Assembly: GCF_021129155.1 (NCBI RefSeq)
Contig: NZ_JAJOMC010000039.1
Location: 1 to 45,473 of the forward strand
From: Arthrobacter sp. AK04
GTDB lineage: Bacteria > Actinomycetota > Actinomycetes > Actinomycetales > Micrococcaceae
Length of the DNA stretch: 45,473 bases
Reading direction: 5' to 3'
A model generated the notes under the pieces. The model had not been told where the DNA came from and did not search any database. It saw only the letters and a program-made list of their open reading frames with translations. Shown piece after piece: positions 16,696 through 24,135 of the stretch; positions within the stretch are counted from its first letter, which is position 1; every line of letters begins with the position of its first letter. The translations under genes and the position numbers were made by a program.

Positions 16696-17219
16696 GGATG
16701 TCCTGGCCGGGGAGCGTCCTGGACACCATCAAGAGCAGATCCGTTGCCGAGTTTGTTGTTGGGGATGACGCTGATGGTCCCGTTGGTTTCAAGGACCACT
16801 GCTGCGATGTTCGACAGGTCACCGGAACCGGTAGCACGGACTGCCTGCAGCACCTCGGATTCGCTGAGGCGGTTCCTGCGCAGCTGGGCATGCTGAAGTT
16901 CCCCCGAGACAACCAGCGTCACCGGCCGTGACGTCACAGCTGACCTGGCTCCAGGCACATGCGCCGAGACCCACGCCACGAGAAATTGAAGGCCTGCCAG
17001 CAGCGCGAGTGCCGTCAACCCCTCAAGGAAGGCGATGTCCGAACTGAGCAGGATTGTCGCCAGCGTGGATCCGAAGGCGACTGTCACGATGAAGTCGAAC
17101 GCGTTCAGCTGTCCCAGTGTCCTTTTGCCCGTGACCCGCAGGAGCGCCACCAAGGCGGCATACGACACCGAGCCGATGATCAGGACACGGAGAATGTCCG
17201 GCCACGTATCAAACCACAT
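16692..17219 (-). CDS. DUF421 (YetF-like) membrane protein
   Basis: 175-aa protein with three N-terminal membrane helices (about residues 10-85, TGKRTLGQLNAFDFIVTVA between helices 1 and 2) and a C-terminal soluble YetF domain (RPVTLVVSGEL, then LSESEVLQAVRATG, and VVLETNGTISVIP). This is the standard DUF421 layout. YetF-type proteins are linked to envelope or sporulation functions in Bacillus, with no known biochemical role. ATG 17219 is preferred over 17228 because AAGGAG (17235-17230) has better spacing and homologues start near here. First gene of an operon with the channel. Confidence 0.85.
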   Translation of the reverse strand: MWFDTWPDILRVLIIGSVSYAALVALLRVTGKRTLGQLNAFDFIVTVAFGSTLATILLSSDIAFLEGLTALALLAGLQFLVAWVSAHVPGARSAVTSRPVTLVVSGELQHAQLRRNRLSESEVLQAVRATGSGDLSNIAAVVLETNGTISVIPNNKLGNGSALDGVQDAPRPGHP

Positions 17220-17413
17220 TCGCTTCATGCTCCTTCAACAGAAAAGTCGCCAATATCATGGACAGGGACGCCGCTACTGACAGTACGCTTAGTATTTCCC
17301 CTTCGGTTAGCTGCACCAAGGCCATAGGCGGCGGCCGTATTGCAGCGGGCGCGCCGTGGCAGGAAGCAGGAGCTCATGAGTGAAGCACTCTCACCAGAGA
17401 AGGAGTGCCGCTG

Positions 17414-18736
17414 ATGGGCGGCCGTACCGCGCAGCTGCTTGACACGCTGCGGACCCAGTTATGGCCGCTTCCTGCCTTGGCGGTGGCACTGGCCGTAGTG
17501 CTGGGAGTGGCCCTGCCCGCCTTGGATTCAGCTGTAGACGGTGAACTCCCGGAAGACGTCGGCGTTTTTCTTTTCAGCGGTGGTCCGGAGGCTGCCCGGT
17601 CAATCCTGCAGGCAATCTCGGGATCCCTCATCACCGTCACGTCCCTGACCTTCTCCCTTACCGTGGTCACACTGCAGCTGGCCAGCAGCCAGTTTTCGCC
17701 GCGCCTTTTACGGACATTCACTTCTGACCGGTTTGTCCATGGAACGCTTGCCCTTTTTCTGGCTGCTTTCGCCTTCGCGCTGACGGTCCTGCGGAGTGTG
17801 CGCGACGAGGGCAACGGAAACACTGCCTTCGTACCGGAAATCTCGGTCACTGTCGCGTTTGCCCTGGCCATCGCCAGTGTGGTCGGCCTGGTGCTCTTCC
17901 TGGCGCACCTTGCACGGGAGATCCGGGTGGAAACCATGATGCGCCGGGTCAATCTGGAAACGCAGGAAACCATCGACCGGGTCTTTGCCCACGACAGGCC
18001 TGCGAGGGTCCCGGGTCCAGTCCCCGCATCACCTGGCGTTCCCATCAATTCCTCTTCCTCAGGATTTTTGACCTCCGTGGATAAAGACGCGCTCCTTGAC
18101 GCTGTCAAGAAATGCGGCGCCGTGGTGCGGCTGGACCTGCCACCGGGCAGTTCTCTGGTGGCGGGAGTCCCCTTCGCCACTGCCTGGCCCGTGGAATTGG
18201 GAACAATACTGGGAGCGGAAACCCGGGAAAAGCTGACCCAAGAGGTGAATGCGGCCCGGGCAACAGGATTTGAACGCACCAACGTCCAAGACGTAGGTTT
18301 CGGATTCCGGCAACTCGTGGATGTCGCCGTACGTGCCCTCTCGCCAGGCATCAACGACCCCACCACCGCGGTCCACGTCATCGGCCACCTCTCAGACCTC
18401 CTGTGCCGGCTGGCGGAAAGGAACCCCGGACCGGAGCACCTCACCGACGACGACGGGCGCATCAGGGTGGTGCTGTCCCTCCCCACGCTGCAGGACTTGC
18501 TCGATATGGCCATGGATCAGCCCCGGAAATACGGAGCCGCAGACCCTGCCGTTGCGAGCCGCCTACTGGGGCTACTCCACGAGCTCGCGTGGTGCGACCG
18601 TAAGAGCCACTACCGTCCGGAGATTTTAGACCAGCTAGAACAGATGCGTATCGCTATCCTCGCTGCGGATTATTCCGACCCCCAGCTGCGAAACTTACTG
18701 AAAAACGCCGATCCACAGGGACTCGCGCAGGGATGA
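17414..18736 (+). CDS. DUF2254 family membrane protein
   Basis: 440-aa integral membrane protein with four predicted helices in the first 180 residues (about 15-38, 60-90, 110-132, 150-175) and a long soluble C-terminal part. Family marks: SGSLITVTSLTFSLTVVTLQ, SSQFSPRLLRTF, ALSPGINDPTTAVHVIGHL. Function unknown; the conserved ALSPGxNDPxTA motif is typical of DUF2254. ATG 17414 has AAGGAG 8 nt upstream; GTG 17405 abuts that site and is unlikely. It is divergent from the DUF421-channel pair, which shares the 17220-17413 promoter region. Confidence 0.85.
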   Translation: MGGRTAQLLDTLRTQLWPLPALAVALAVVLGVALPALDSAVDGELPEDVGVFLFSGGPEAARSILQAISGSLITVTSLTFSLTVVTLQLASSQFSPRLLRTFTSDRFVHGTLALFLAAFAFALTVLRSVRDEGNGNTAFVPEISVTVAFALAIASVVGLVLFLAHLAREIRVETMMRRVNLETQETIDRVFAHDRPARVPGPVPASPGVPINSSSSGFLTSVDKDALLDAVKKCGAVVRLDLPPGSSLVAGVPFATAWPVELGTILGAETREKLTQEVNAARATGFERTNVQDVGFGFRQLVDVAVRALSPGINDPTTAVHVIGHLSDLLCRLAERNPGPEHLTDDDGRIRVVLSLPTLQDLLDMAMDQPRKYGAADPAVASRLLGLLHELAWCDRKSHYRPEILDQLEQMRIAILAADYSDPQLRNLLKNADPQGLAQG

Positions 18737-18860
18737 ACGCGCCGGAGGGCGATTACGTGGCCATGCCGCTGAGGTCATTCCCGCCGGTTCCTTCAGACCG
18801 GACACTCAAGTTGAATCCTAAAAGTGATACGGGTGTGACCATCCTATGAGCGCCTCTAGC

Positions 18861-18908
18861 TAGGCTTCTTATATGGCACATACCGGGATTCGGAGATGGC
18901 CGCGCTGA
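18861..18908 (+). promoter_or_regulatory. Leaderless 11-codon upstream ORF
   Basis: TAGGCT (18861-18866) lies 6 nt before ATG 18873, which opens an 11-codon frame (MAHTGIRRWPR, TGA 18906-18908). Its end overlaps, in another frame, the start of the DUF6153-like gene at 18896. Such an arrangement could couple translation of the two or act as a leader peptide. No experimental parallel is known to me for this gene. Confidence 0.4.
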
Positions 18909-19375
18909 ACTGGTCATCACAAAGAATGCTTCGCAGCCCTGTTTCGCTGCGAAGGCTATTCGTGTGGATCCTTCTGACCCTTCTTCTCACGGGAGCCGCT
19001 TCCTACACCCACGGCAGCCGGTACGCTATCGTCCCCGGGTACGACCCGCTTCAGACGGCGGGTGATCTGGCTCCGCAGGAAGTGCCGCCGCAAGCGGTAC
19101 CCGCAGCCAGCACCGCCCATTCTTCGATGACGGCCCCGCAGTCGACGAGCACTGTGGACTGTGCTGCACCACACGGGACTGAAGAAACCGAAATGGACTG
19201 CTGCCAGCGGCGCCATGCGCCCCGCGGCGAACCGGCCCCTATGAGGACAGGAGTTCTGCATCCTCCTTCCGCGACTGAGCACCAGCCCGGTGAGCGGGTG
19301 CTCAACGGCGCGGTGCCTCCGGAGCCGGATTTGCCAGCACTTACCGTGATCGAGCTTTCCATCAGCAGGACGTAG
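18896..19375 (+). CDS. Secreted or membrane-anchored DUF6153-like protein
   Basis: 159-aa protein with a basic N-terminus and one hydrophobic helix (RRLFVWILLTLLLTGAAS, about residues 19-36), then a Pro/Ala/Thr-rich linker, a Cys/His segment (DCAAPHGTEETEMDCCQRRH, about 88-107) and a hydrophobic C-terminal end (LPALTVIELSISRT). This layout resembles DUF6153 actinobacterial proteins, but the match is from memory. The Cys-Cys pair and histidines could bind metal. CGGAG directly abuts the ATG, so the start is uncertain; ATG 18926 would remove part of the n-region. Confidence 0.5.
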   Translation: MAALNWSSQRMLRSPVSLRRLFVWILLTLLLTGAASYTHGSRYAIVPGYDPLQTAGDLAPQEVPPQAVPAASTAHSSMTAPQSTSTVDCAAPHGTEETEMDCCQRRHAPRGEPAPMRTGVLHPPSATEHQPGERVLNGAVPPEPDLPALTVIELSISRT

Positions 19376-19430
19376 AACGGTTCGGCCGTTCAACATCAAC
19401 CCCTGCTTTTTCACCTGGAAAGAGACTCCA

Positions 19431-19601
19431 ATGACACATGTACAGTCCGTGCTGGACGCGCACCCGAAAGACCCCGAAGGCGTCGCCGGTGACGACCATT
19501 ACGGGCACCATGCCTCCGTGTACGGCCACGGCCAGCTTTCCGCTGCGCCCTGGGGCGGTGTGAGCGCGGCTGCGCCGACCTTTCTCACCTCCCTGAACTG
19601 A
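19431..19601 (+). CDS. Small His-rich ORF, unknown
   Basis: 56 aa from ATG 19431 with GGAAAGAG just upstream. The sequence is His/Gly/Ala-rich (DDHYGHHASVYGHGQ around residues 25-39). No family recognised. It follows the DUF6153-like gene by 55 bases in the same direction, so cotranscription is possible. It may be a real small protein or chance; no homologue evidence is available. Confidence 0.35.
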   Translation: MTHVQSVLDAHPKDPEGVAGDDHYGHHASVYGHGQLSAAPWGGVSAAAPTFLTSLN

Positions 19602-19688
19602 GAAAGGGGAGCAGTTAAATGGGCCAGCCACAGCTCCCGGCCAGCCCGTCGTGCACGCCGGAAGGAAAGGCTGAAGGGTGCGGGACGC

Positions 19689-19874
19689 GTGAGGCCTTCC
19701 CAGGATCCGCAACTACGCCGCATGCTGACCTCCCACGTCCACTGCGGCCAGGACATGGAAGTGGTTGCTGTTCATCCCGCCCTTCCAGGCGGCCGAACCC
19801 CAGCAAAGAATGACCACAGCCTGCGCACCTACCGGTGCGCGTGTGGATTCAGCTTTGATCAACGGAGCTACTAG
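19689..19874 (+). CDS. Small Cys-containing protein, possible zinc binder
   Basis: 61 aa from GTG 19689 (an internal ATG at 19722 gives 50 aa). It has HVHCGQDMEVV near the middle and ends SLRTYRCACGFSFDQRSY; the CxC-G-F-x-F ending with an upstream Cys and His resembles a zinc-ribbon half-site. GAAGGG lies about 10 nt before the GTG. No named family. The ordered C-terminal motif makes it more credible than neighbouring frames. Confidence 0.45.
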   Translation: MRPSQDPQLRRMLTSHVHCGQDMEVVAVHPALPGGRTPAKNDHSLRTYRCACGFSFDQRSY

Positions 19875-20009
19875 CCCGCAAAACCTGGGGCGTTGTTGCA
19901 GGACGCCGGGCAACAGCCATGTGTCGAGTGCCTAAAACCTCACATGACCATCCATGTGCCCAACGTTGCTTTCCCACCCGGCCTGATCTCTTAAGTTAGC
20001 GAGGAGTCC

Positions 20010-20315
20010 GTGGCACTGTCAGAGGAAGAACGCAAACGCCTCGAAATGCTCGAACAGGAGCTCTCTTCCACCGATCCGGATCTGGTTCGGACGCTGCAGG
20101 CCGGTGCCCCCGGCCGGCACGCTAGGGAGGCAGCCACGATGGTCCGTGGAATCCTCACGCTGGTAGCCGGGTTCACCCTTGTCATCGTAGGCATCGCAAC
20201 AGAACTCATCATCATCGGCGCCGCCGGCTTCCTGCTGATGATGACCGGCGCCCACTGGTTCATCAAGGGCCTCGGACCGCAAACAAGGCCAGAGGGGACA
20301 GGCCATGAAAACTGA
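20010..20315 (+). CDS. DUF3040 domain membrane protein
   Basis: 101 aa. Begins MALSEEERKRLEMLEQELSS, the hallmark of DUF3040, then two adjacent membrane helices (about residues 46-88). GAGGAG lies just before the GTG start at 20010. Found widely in actinobacteria, often near cell-division or envelope genes; role unknown. The next gene (LapA-like) starts 15 bases on. Confidence 0.85.
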   Translation: MALSEEERKRLEMLEQELSSTDPDLVRTLQAGAPGRHAREAATMVRGILTLVAGFTLVIVGIATELIIIGAAGFLLMMTGAHWFIKGLGPQTRPEGTGHEN

Positions 20316-20330
20316 AAGGAAGGTGGCATC

Positions 20331-20750
20331 ATGCAAACCGATCCGGTAACTCCTCGAAATTCCATTCCTCCACCGCCTGCACGGCAACCGGTGATCAGCG
20401 CGGACACGCCCTCTAACGGCGCCGGCGATTACCCTCCACGCCCCACCCAAGCCGCGCTCGTGTGGACGGCCACCGTCGCGGTCCTGATATTCCTGGGACT
20501 CCTGATTGTCTTCATCCTTCAAAACCAGGAACAGGTGTACGTACAGTACTTCGGACTCGCGGGCTCGGTAACCCTTGGCATCGCCCTTTCCATCGCCGGG
20601 GTCTTCGGCGGGCTCCTAGTGGCAGTTATCGGCGCAATCCGTATCGCGCAACTGCGAACCGCCGCCACTCGCCTGCGCCACAAGGCCCCGAGAGGGCTCC
20701 CAACAAAGCCGCGGCATCACCTGTTCCGACACGGACACCCCGCCAGATGA
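20331..20750 (+). CDS. LapA-domain (DUF1049) membrane protein
   Basis: 139 aa with a Pro-rich cytosolic N-terminus, two membrane helices (about residues 42-68 and 78-105) and the LapA signature FILQNQEQVYVQYFGL between them. The basic C-terminus (RLRHKAPRGLPTKPRHH) is cytosolic. In Gram-negatives LapA works in lipopolysaccharide assembly; Gram-positive members have unknown function. GAAAGGAAGGTGG precedes the ATG. Probably cotranscribed with the DUF3040 gene. Confidence 0.8.
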   Translation: MQTDPVTPRNSIPPPPARQPVISADTPSNGAGDYPPRPTQAALVWTATVAVLIFLGLLIVFILQNQEQVYVQYFGLAGSVTLGIALSIAGVFGGLLVAVIGAIRIAQLRTAATRLRHKAPRGLPTKPRHHLFRHGHPAR

Positions 20751-20869
20751 TGGAGGCACAGAGGTAACGGGGCCTGACGCACCTCTGGCCCCGCCTCTGT
20801 GCCAAATCCGAATTTCTACCCGCCGGCAGCTCGGGACCCGATCTGGGTCCACCAAGGAGGATGGCCATC

Positions 20870-21121
20870 ATGGTCGGACATTTCGAACTGCTTACCGATC
20901 ATCAGTCCCACCTACGTTTCCAGCTCCTCGCGCCCGACGGCAGCGTCTTAGCCGTTTCAGGACCATTCGACGACAGAGGCGCTGCCGCGGCTGCGATCAC
21001 CGAACTCCGCGATTGCGCCGGTACTGGCTTGCTCAAGGACCACTTCCGTACGACCACGACCATGGTCAAGCCGAAACCGGGCTTGGCTGTGGAACTGGAG
21101 GATCTTAACGATGAACAATGA
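20870..21121 (+). CDS. YegP-like (DUF1508) protein
   Basis: 83-aa soluble protein: FELLTDHQSHLRFQLLAPDG and then VLAVSGPFDDRGAAAAAI follow the YegP pattern F-E-L-x-x-D-x-x-G-x-x-R-F-x-L. ATG 20870 is preferred: AAGGAGG (20854-20860) has 9-nt spacing to it, whereas the upstream ATG 20861 abuts the site. Function unknown; small beta-alpha-beta fold. It overlaps by 11 bases the GAF-ANTAR gene that follows. Confidence 0.75.
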   Translation: MVGHFELLTDHQSHLRFQLLAPDGSVLAVSGPFDDRGAAAAAITELRDCAGTGLLKDHFRTTTTMVKPKPGLAVELEDLNDEQ

Positions 21122-21792
21122 AAAACTCGAGGATTTCATGGAAAACCTCACCGCCGTCGCCGCAAACACAGAGACCTGCAAGAGTCCCGAAACCGTCTGG
21201 TGCATAAGAATCAGCCGCCCGAAAAAGCATCCAATCAAGGCCTGGAGCGCACCCTTGGCACAGTCACTGGAGCAATTGGAGGACCACCTCAAACAAGGCC
21301 CAAACCTCACAGCCATGGCCGAACAGCGGACGGTCCATGCGCCCGACCTGACCGGCGATGACCGCTGGCACTGTCTCGCCAGATCCGCCACCGAACGAGG
21401 CATCAGATCCTCCCTGAGCATCCCCCTGGAAGTGGAAGGCCCAACCCGGGCAATAATGAGCCTAACCGCCGTCGCAACAGATGCTTTCTCCCCAACGACA
21501 TCTATGCCGCCCAGGCATCCGCCGAGCAGGCCTTAAAAATGCTCAGATGCGCCTGCGGATCACCGAGCTTACGGAAACCGTCCAGGACCTGTACGCAGCA
21601 CTTGAACACTGCACGGTCATTGATACGGCACTGGGAGTGGTGATGGGCCAGAACCACTGCGACCACGACACCGCTTTCAACATTCTCCGCCGTGCTGCCA
21701 GCTCCAGAAACTTGAAACTACGCGACCTGGCCGCCTCCGTCGTCGAATCAGTCTCCGGCGACACCTACATCGTGGTCCACTTTGACCCATGA
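21111..21792 (+). pseudogene. Frameshifted GAF-ANTAR regulator
   Basis: Homologues bind signals with a GAF domain and nascent RNA with ANTAR to prevent transcription termination. Here the frame from 21111 covers the GAF part (about residues 10-130, VWCIRISRPKKHPIKAWS, SSLSIPLEVEG). Near 21488-21494 a base is lost; in the next frame NDIYAAQASAEQALKNAQM continues into ANTAR, TALGVVMGQNHCDHDTAF and LRRAASSRNLKLRDLAASVV, ending at TGA 21792. The split leaves the first frame ending in nonsense (PTTSMPPRHPPSRP). It could be a real loss, programmed slippage at a C-run, or a sequence error. Confidence 0.75.
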
Positions 21793-21985
21793 CAATTCCC
21801 TAACGATGAAAAAAGCGCATGCCTAGCACGAGCGCATCGGCGCTGTTCTGGAGAACCTGAGGAAGCGAAGAAACGGCAGTCTGCACAGAGCAGTACTCCG
21901 CTGATGCTTTTGACGATCGCGCACCCTTGAAACGGAATTGCACAGACAACCGCAAAAAATCGAGAGCCCTCCAGGGAGGCACGAC

Positions 21986-22501
21986 ATGACACAGACGATG
22001 ATCCGCACGTTGGCCGTGGTTTTCATTCTCAGCCTTAGCGGATGCTCGCCAGGAGGAGAACCACCACAGCCGCCAGCAACGCAGACGCCGCCGACCGACC
22101 CAACAACAACTGCTCCCGGCCGCTCACCTTCGCCGTCTTCCCTTCCGCCGGGTCCCGGTCCTGGCGACGCCGAACTCACCATCACGGTCAAACCGTCCGA
22201 TACCGAACCCGCGATTAATTACACCCTCACGTGCAGAAACGGGGCTCCAACGAATGAAAGCCGGCACCCCACCGCGGCCAAGGCCTGTGACGTTCTAAAA
22301 AACAGTCCTGGAGTGCTCGCCCCACAGCCTCGGGGCAAAGACGTGGTTTGCACCCAGCAATACGGCGGACCCCAGACAGCCAATGTGACGGGCATTGTCG
22401 ATGGCATGCCAGTGGACATCTCATTCGCCCGCCGTGACGGCTGCGAGATCAGTCAGTGGAACGCTGCCGAAAGCATCCTCGGCCCCGCCACAGACCTCTA
22501 G
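21986..22501 (+). CDS. SSI-like (subtilisin-inhibitor-like) lipoprotein
   Basis: 171-aa predicted lipoprotein. Signal peptide with lipobox LSLSGCSPG (Cys about residue 20), Pro/Thr-rich linker, then an SSI-fold domain (about residues 68-165): ELTITVKPSD, TLTCRNGAPTN, CTQQYGGPQTANVTGI, VDISFARRDGCEISQW. The paired cysteines and the GGPQTA and GCE motifs match the Streptomyces subtilisin inhibitor family (MEROPS I16). It would sit on the cell surface and could inhibit serine proteases. AGGGAGG precedes ATG 21986 with good spacing; an upstream open frame to 21938 is not used. Confidence 0.75.
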   Translation: MTQTMIRTLAVVFILSLSGCSPGGEPPQPPATQTPPTDPTTTAPGRSPSPSSLPPGPGPGDAELTITVKPSDTEPAINYTLTCRNGAPTNESRHPTAAKACDVLKNSPGVLAPQPRGKDVVCTQQYGGPQTANVTGIVDGMPVDISFARRDGCEISQWNAAESILGPATDL

Positions 22502-22631
22502 CCGCACAGGCCAACCAACGGCTTGAACGGCTCAGCAGGAAGAAAGCCGACAGCCATCTGCTGACAACGTATGCAATATCTGAGAGCCCCGTGCGTTAGC
22601 GCGGAAGGCTTGCTGAACAAGGAGAAGTCCT

Positions 22632-23231
22632 ATGTCAAATGATCAAAAGAGCCAGTCCAACGAGCACGATAATGACGAGCACCAGTCCCATCAGATGCGG
22701 AACATGTACCTGCGCTTCGGGGCGATGATCCTGACCGGGATGGTGGTGATGTACTTCGTCATGTTTATCGGCTCCTGGGAATGGGGCCATGTGCGCTGGA
22801 GCGAGAGCCGAATGTTCATGGCGCTAACAATGGGCGGCACCATGGGTTTGATCATGCTCGCCTGGATGCTGAACATGTATCGGAACACAAAGGCGAACGT
22901 GGCCGTGGTGGTCATTAGCCTCCTACTGCTCGGTGGTGGCGCTTTCCTGGACCGAACACAGACCACGGTGCAGGACAGCGCGTTTATGAGCGGCATGATC
23001 CCGCACCATTCTCTGGCCATCACCCGCTCAGAGCGCTCCGAGCTGGCTGACGTCCGTGTGTGTGAACTCGCCGTCGAAATCAGCGAGGCCCAGCGCCGGG
23101 AAATTTTCGAGATGGAGTGGTTGATTCAGGACATTGACCGGAACGGGGTAGCAGCAACACCCCAGGAGGCTGAGGCCCGGCCGGTCCCTGACTATGAGGA
23201 GCCTGCAGAACGCCAGTGCCCAGGGGAATGA
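22632..23231 (+). CDS. DUF305 membrane protein
   Basis: 199 aa. His/Asn-rich N-terminus, three membrane helices (about residues 30-50, 65-85, 92-110), then the DUF305 helix pair: MSGMIPHHSLAITRSERSEL (about 120-140), DVRVCELAVEISEAQRREI. The MIPHH motif is the family signature. DUF305 proteins often sit with copper-resistance genes, but a metal role is not proved here. AAGGAGAAG precedes the ATG. The gene is monocistronic. Confidence 0.85.
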   Translation: MSNDQKSQSNEHDNDEHQSHQMRNMYLRFGAMILTGMVVMYFVMFIGSWEWGHVRWSESRMFMALTMGGTMGLIMLAWMLNMYRNTKANVAVVVISLLLLGGGAFLDRTQTTVQDSAFMSGMIPHHSLAITRSERSELADVRVCELAVEISEAQRREIFEMEWLIQDIDRNGVAATPQEAEARPVPDYEEPAERQCPGE

Positions 23232-23466
23232 GCTGAATTCTCCACCAGCGCGCAGGCTCAGTAAGCGGCGGAAGCGGCCAGAAATAGATTCCCCGCGACC
23301 AAAACCGGTCTCGACAGGGCATTAACACTGATGGCCGCATTCTGTACTACTGCGCACAAAATCTCAGCGGTCAGGCGTCTTTGTGTCAACGCAGGACGCC
23401 CCGGGCCTGGCCTGCCATGGTCAGGGTCGGAAGGGAGCTTGTGTTGGTCCTTCTGCTGACAGGGCG
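23232..23466. other. Intergenic stretch with an SRP-RNA-like core
   Basis: 235 bases without a gene. The 20 bases at 23419-23438 match 17 of the 20 bases of the E. coli 4.5S SRP RNA domain IV core (GGTCAGG...CGGAAGG.AGC), but the 3' arm needed to close the stem does not pair well. Possibly a degraded SRP RNA copy or chance. A GGCGTC/GACGCC stem lies just upstream. No promoter or other element was seen. Confidence 0.25.
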
Positions 23467-24048
23467 TCAGTTGCGGTTATGCGCTTGAGCTGCTGAGCGG
23501 GCCAGTCGGCGGCCGACGTCGATCGGTGAGTGGGGGTAGCCGCGCAGGAAGGCAGTCAGGGTGCCGCTATAGGCGAGGAGTACCTCATCGGCCAGGTCTT
23601 GAGCGCGCGGACCGGCAAGGGGGCGTGAGAAATGCAGGAGGCGGGTAACGAGCAGCTCCGTATCCGCGGCGAGGACGGCGCTGATCTCGTCCGCGGCTGC
23701 GGGAAGCTCGGTGGCCGCGGCCAGAAAGGCGCACCAGCGTGAGGGGTGGTTCTGGTCGCGCCGATAGGAGGCAAGCGCGTCAAACACTGCCAGCAACCGC
23801 CCCATGTCGTCGCTGGCCGCAACAATGTGTTGGTCCCAGACTCCCTGCCAGTCCGCCAGCCTGACTCTTAAGGCTTCAGCGACCAGTGCGTCCTTGCTGC
23901 CGAAATGCGTGTACAGGGTGGCGGCAGAGACCTCCGCCTGCTGCAGCAGCGTATCGACGGGCGTGGCCCGGATGCCGTCCTCGAACAGAACCTGGTCCGC
24001 TGCCTTGAGCAAGCGTGTGCGGGCGGGAAGTCGCTGGCCGGTTGTCAC
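23467..24048 (-). CDS. TetR/AcrR family regulator
   Basis: 193-aa repressor. N-terminal HTH (about residues 8-55, RLLKAADQVLFEDGIRATPV then LYTHFGSKDALVAEAL), the diagnostic TetR pattern, then an alpha-helical ligand domain. GTG 24048 is the start; TAGAGT (24060-24055) ends 6 nt upstream, suggesting a leaderless mRNA. It is divergent from an MFS gene with a palindromic operator between them, so it probably represses both. The ligand is unknown. Confidence 0.85.
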   Translation of the reverse strand: MTTGQRLPARTRLLKAADQVLFEDGIRATPVDTLLQQAEVSAATLYTHFGSKDALVAEALRVRLADWQGVWDQHIVAASDDMGRLLAVFDALASYRRDQNHPSRWCAFLAAATELPAAADEISAVLAADTELLVTRLLHFSRPLAGPRAQDLADEVLLAYSGTLTAFLRGYPHSPIDVGRRLARSAAQAHNRN

Positions 24049-24072
24049 TACCCCACTCTAACTGCCCCTATT

Positions 24073-24090
24073 GCAGAACGATAGTTCTGC
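24073..24090. promoter_or_regulatory. Palindromic operator for the TetR regulator
   Basis: GCAGAAC-GATA-GTTCTGC, a perfect 7-bp inverted repeat, lies between the divergent TetR and MFS genes and covers the expected -35 of the TetR promoter. A second related half-site (GCGTTCT, 24104-24110) is nearby. Confidence 0.65.
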
Positions 24091-24135
24091 TGTACCGTAA
24101 CGAGCGTTCTGGTGTCGATGTTTGAGGAGGACCCC

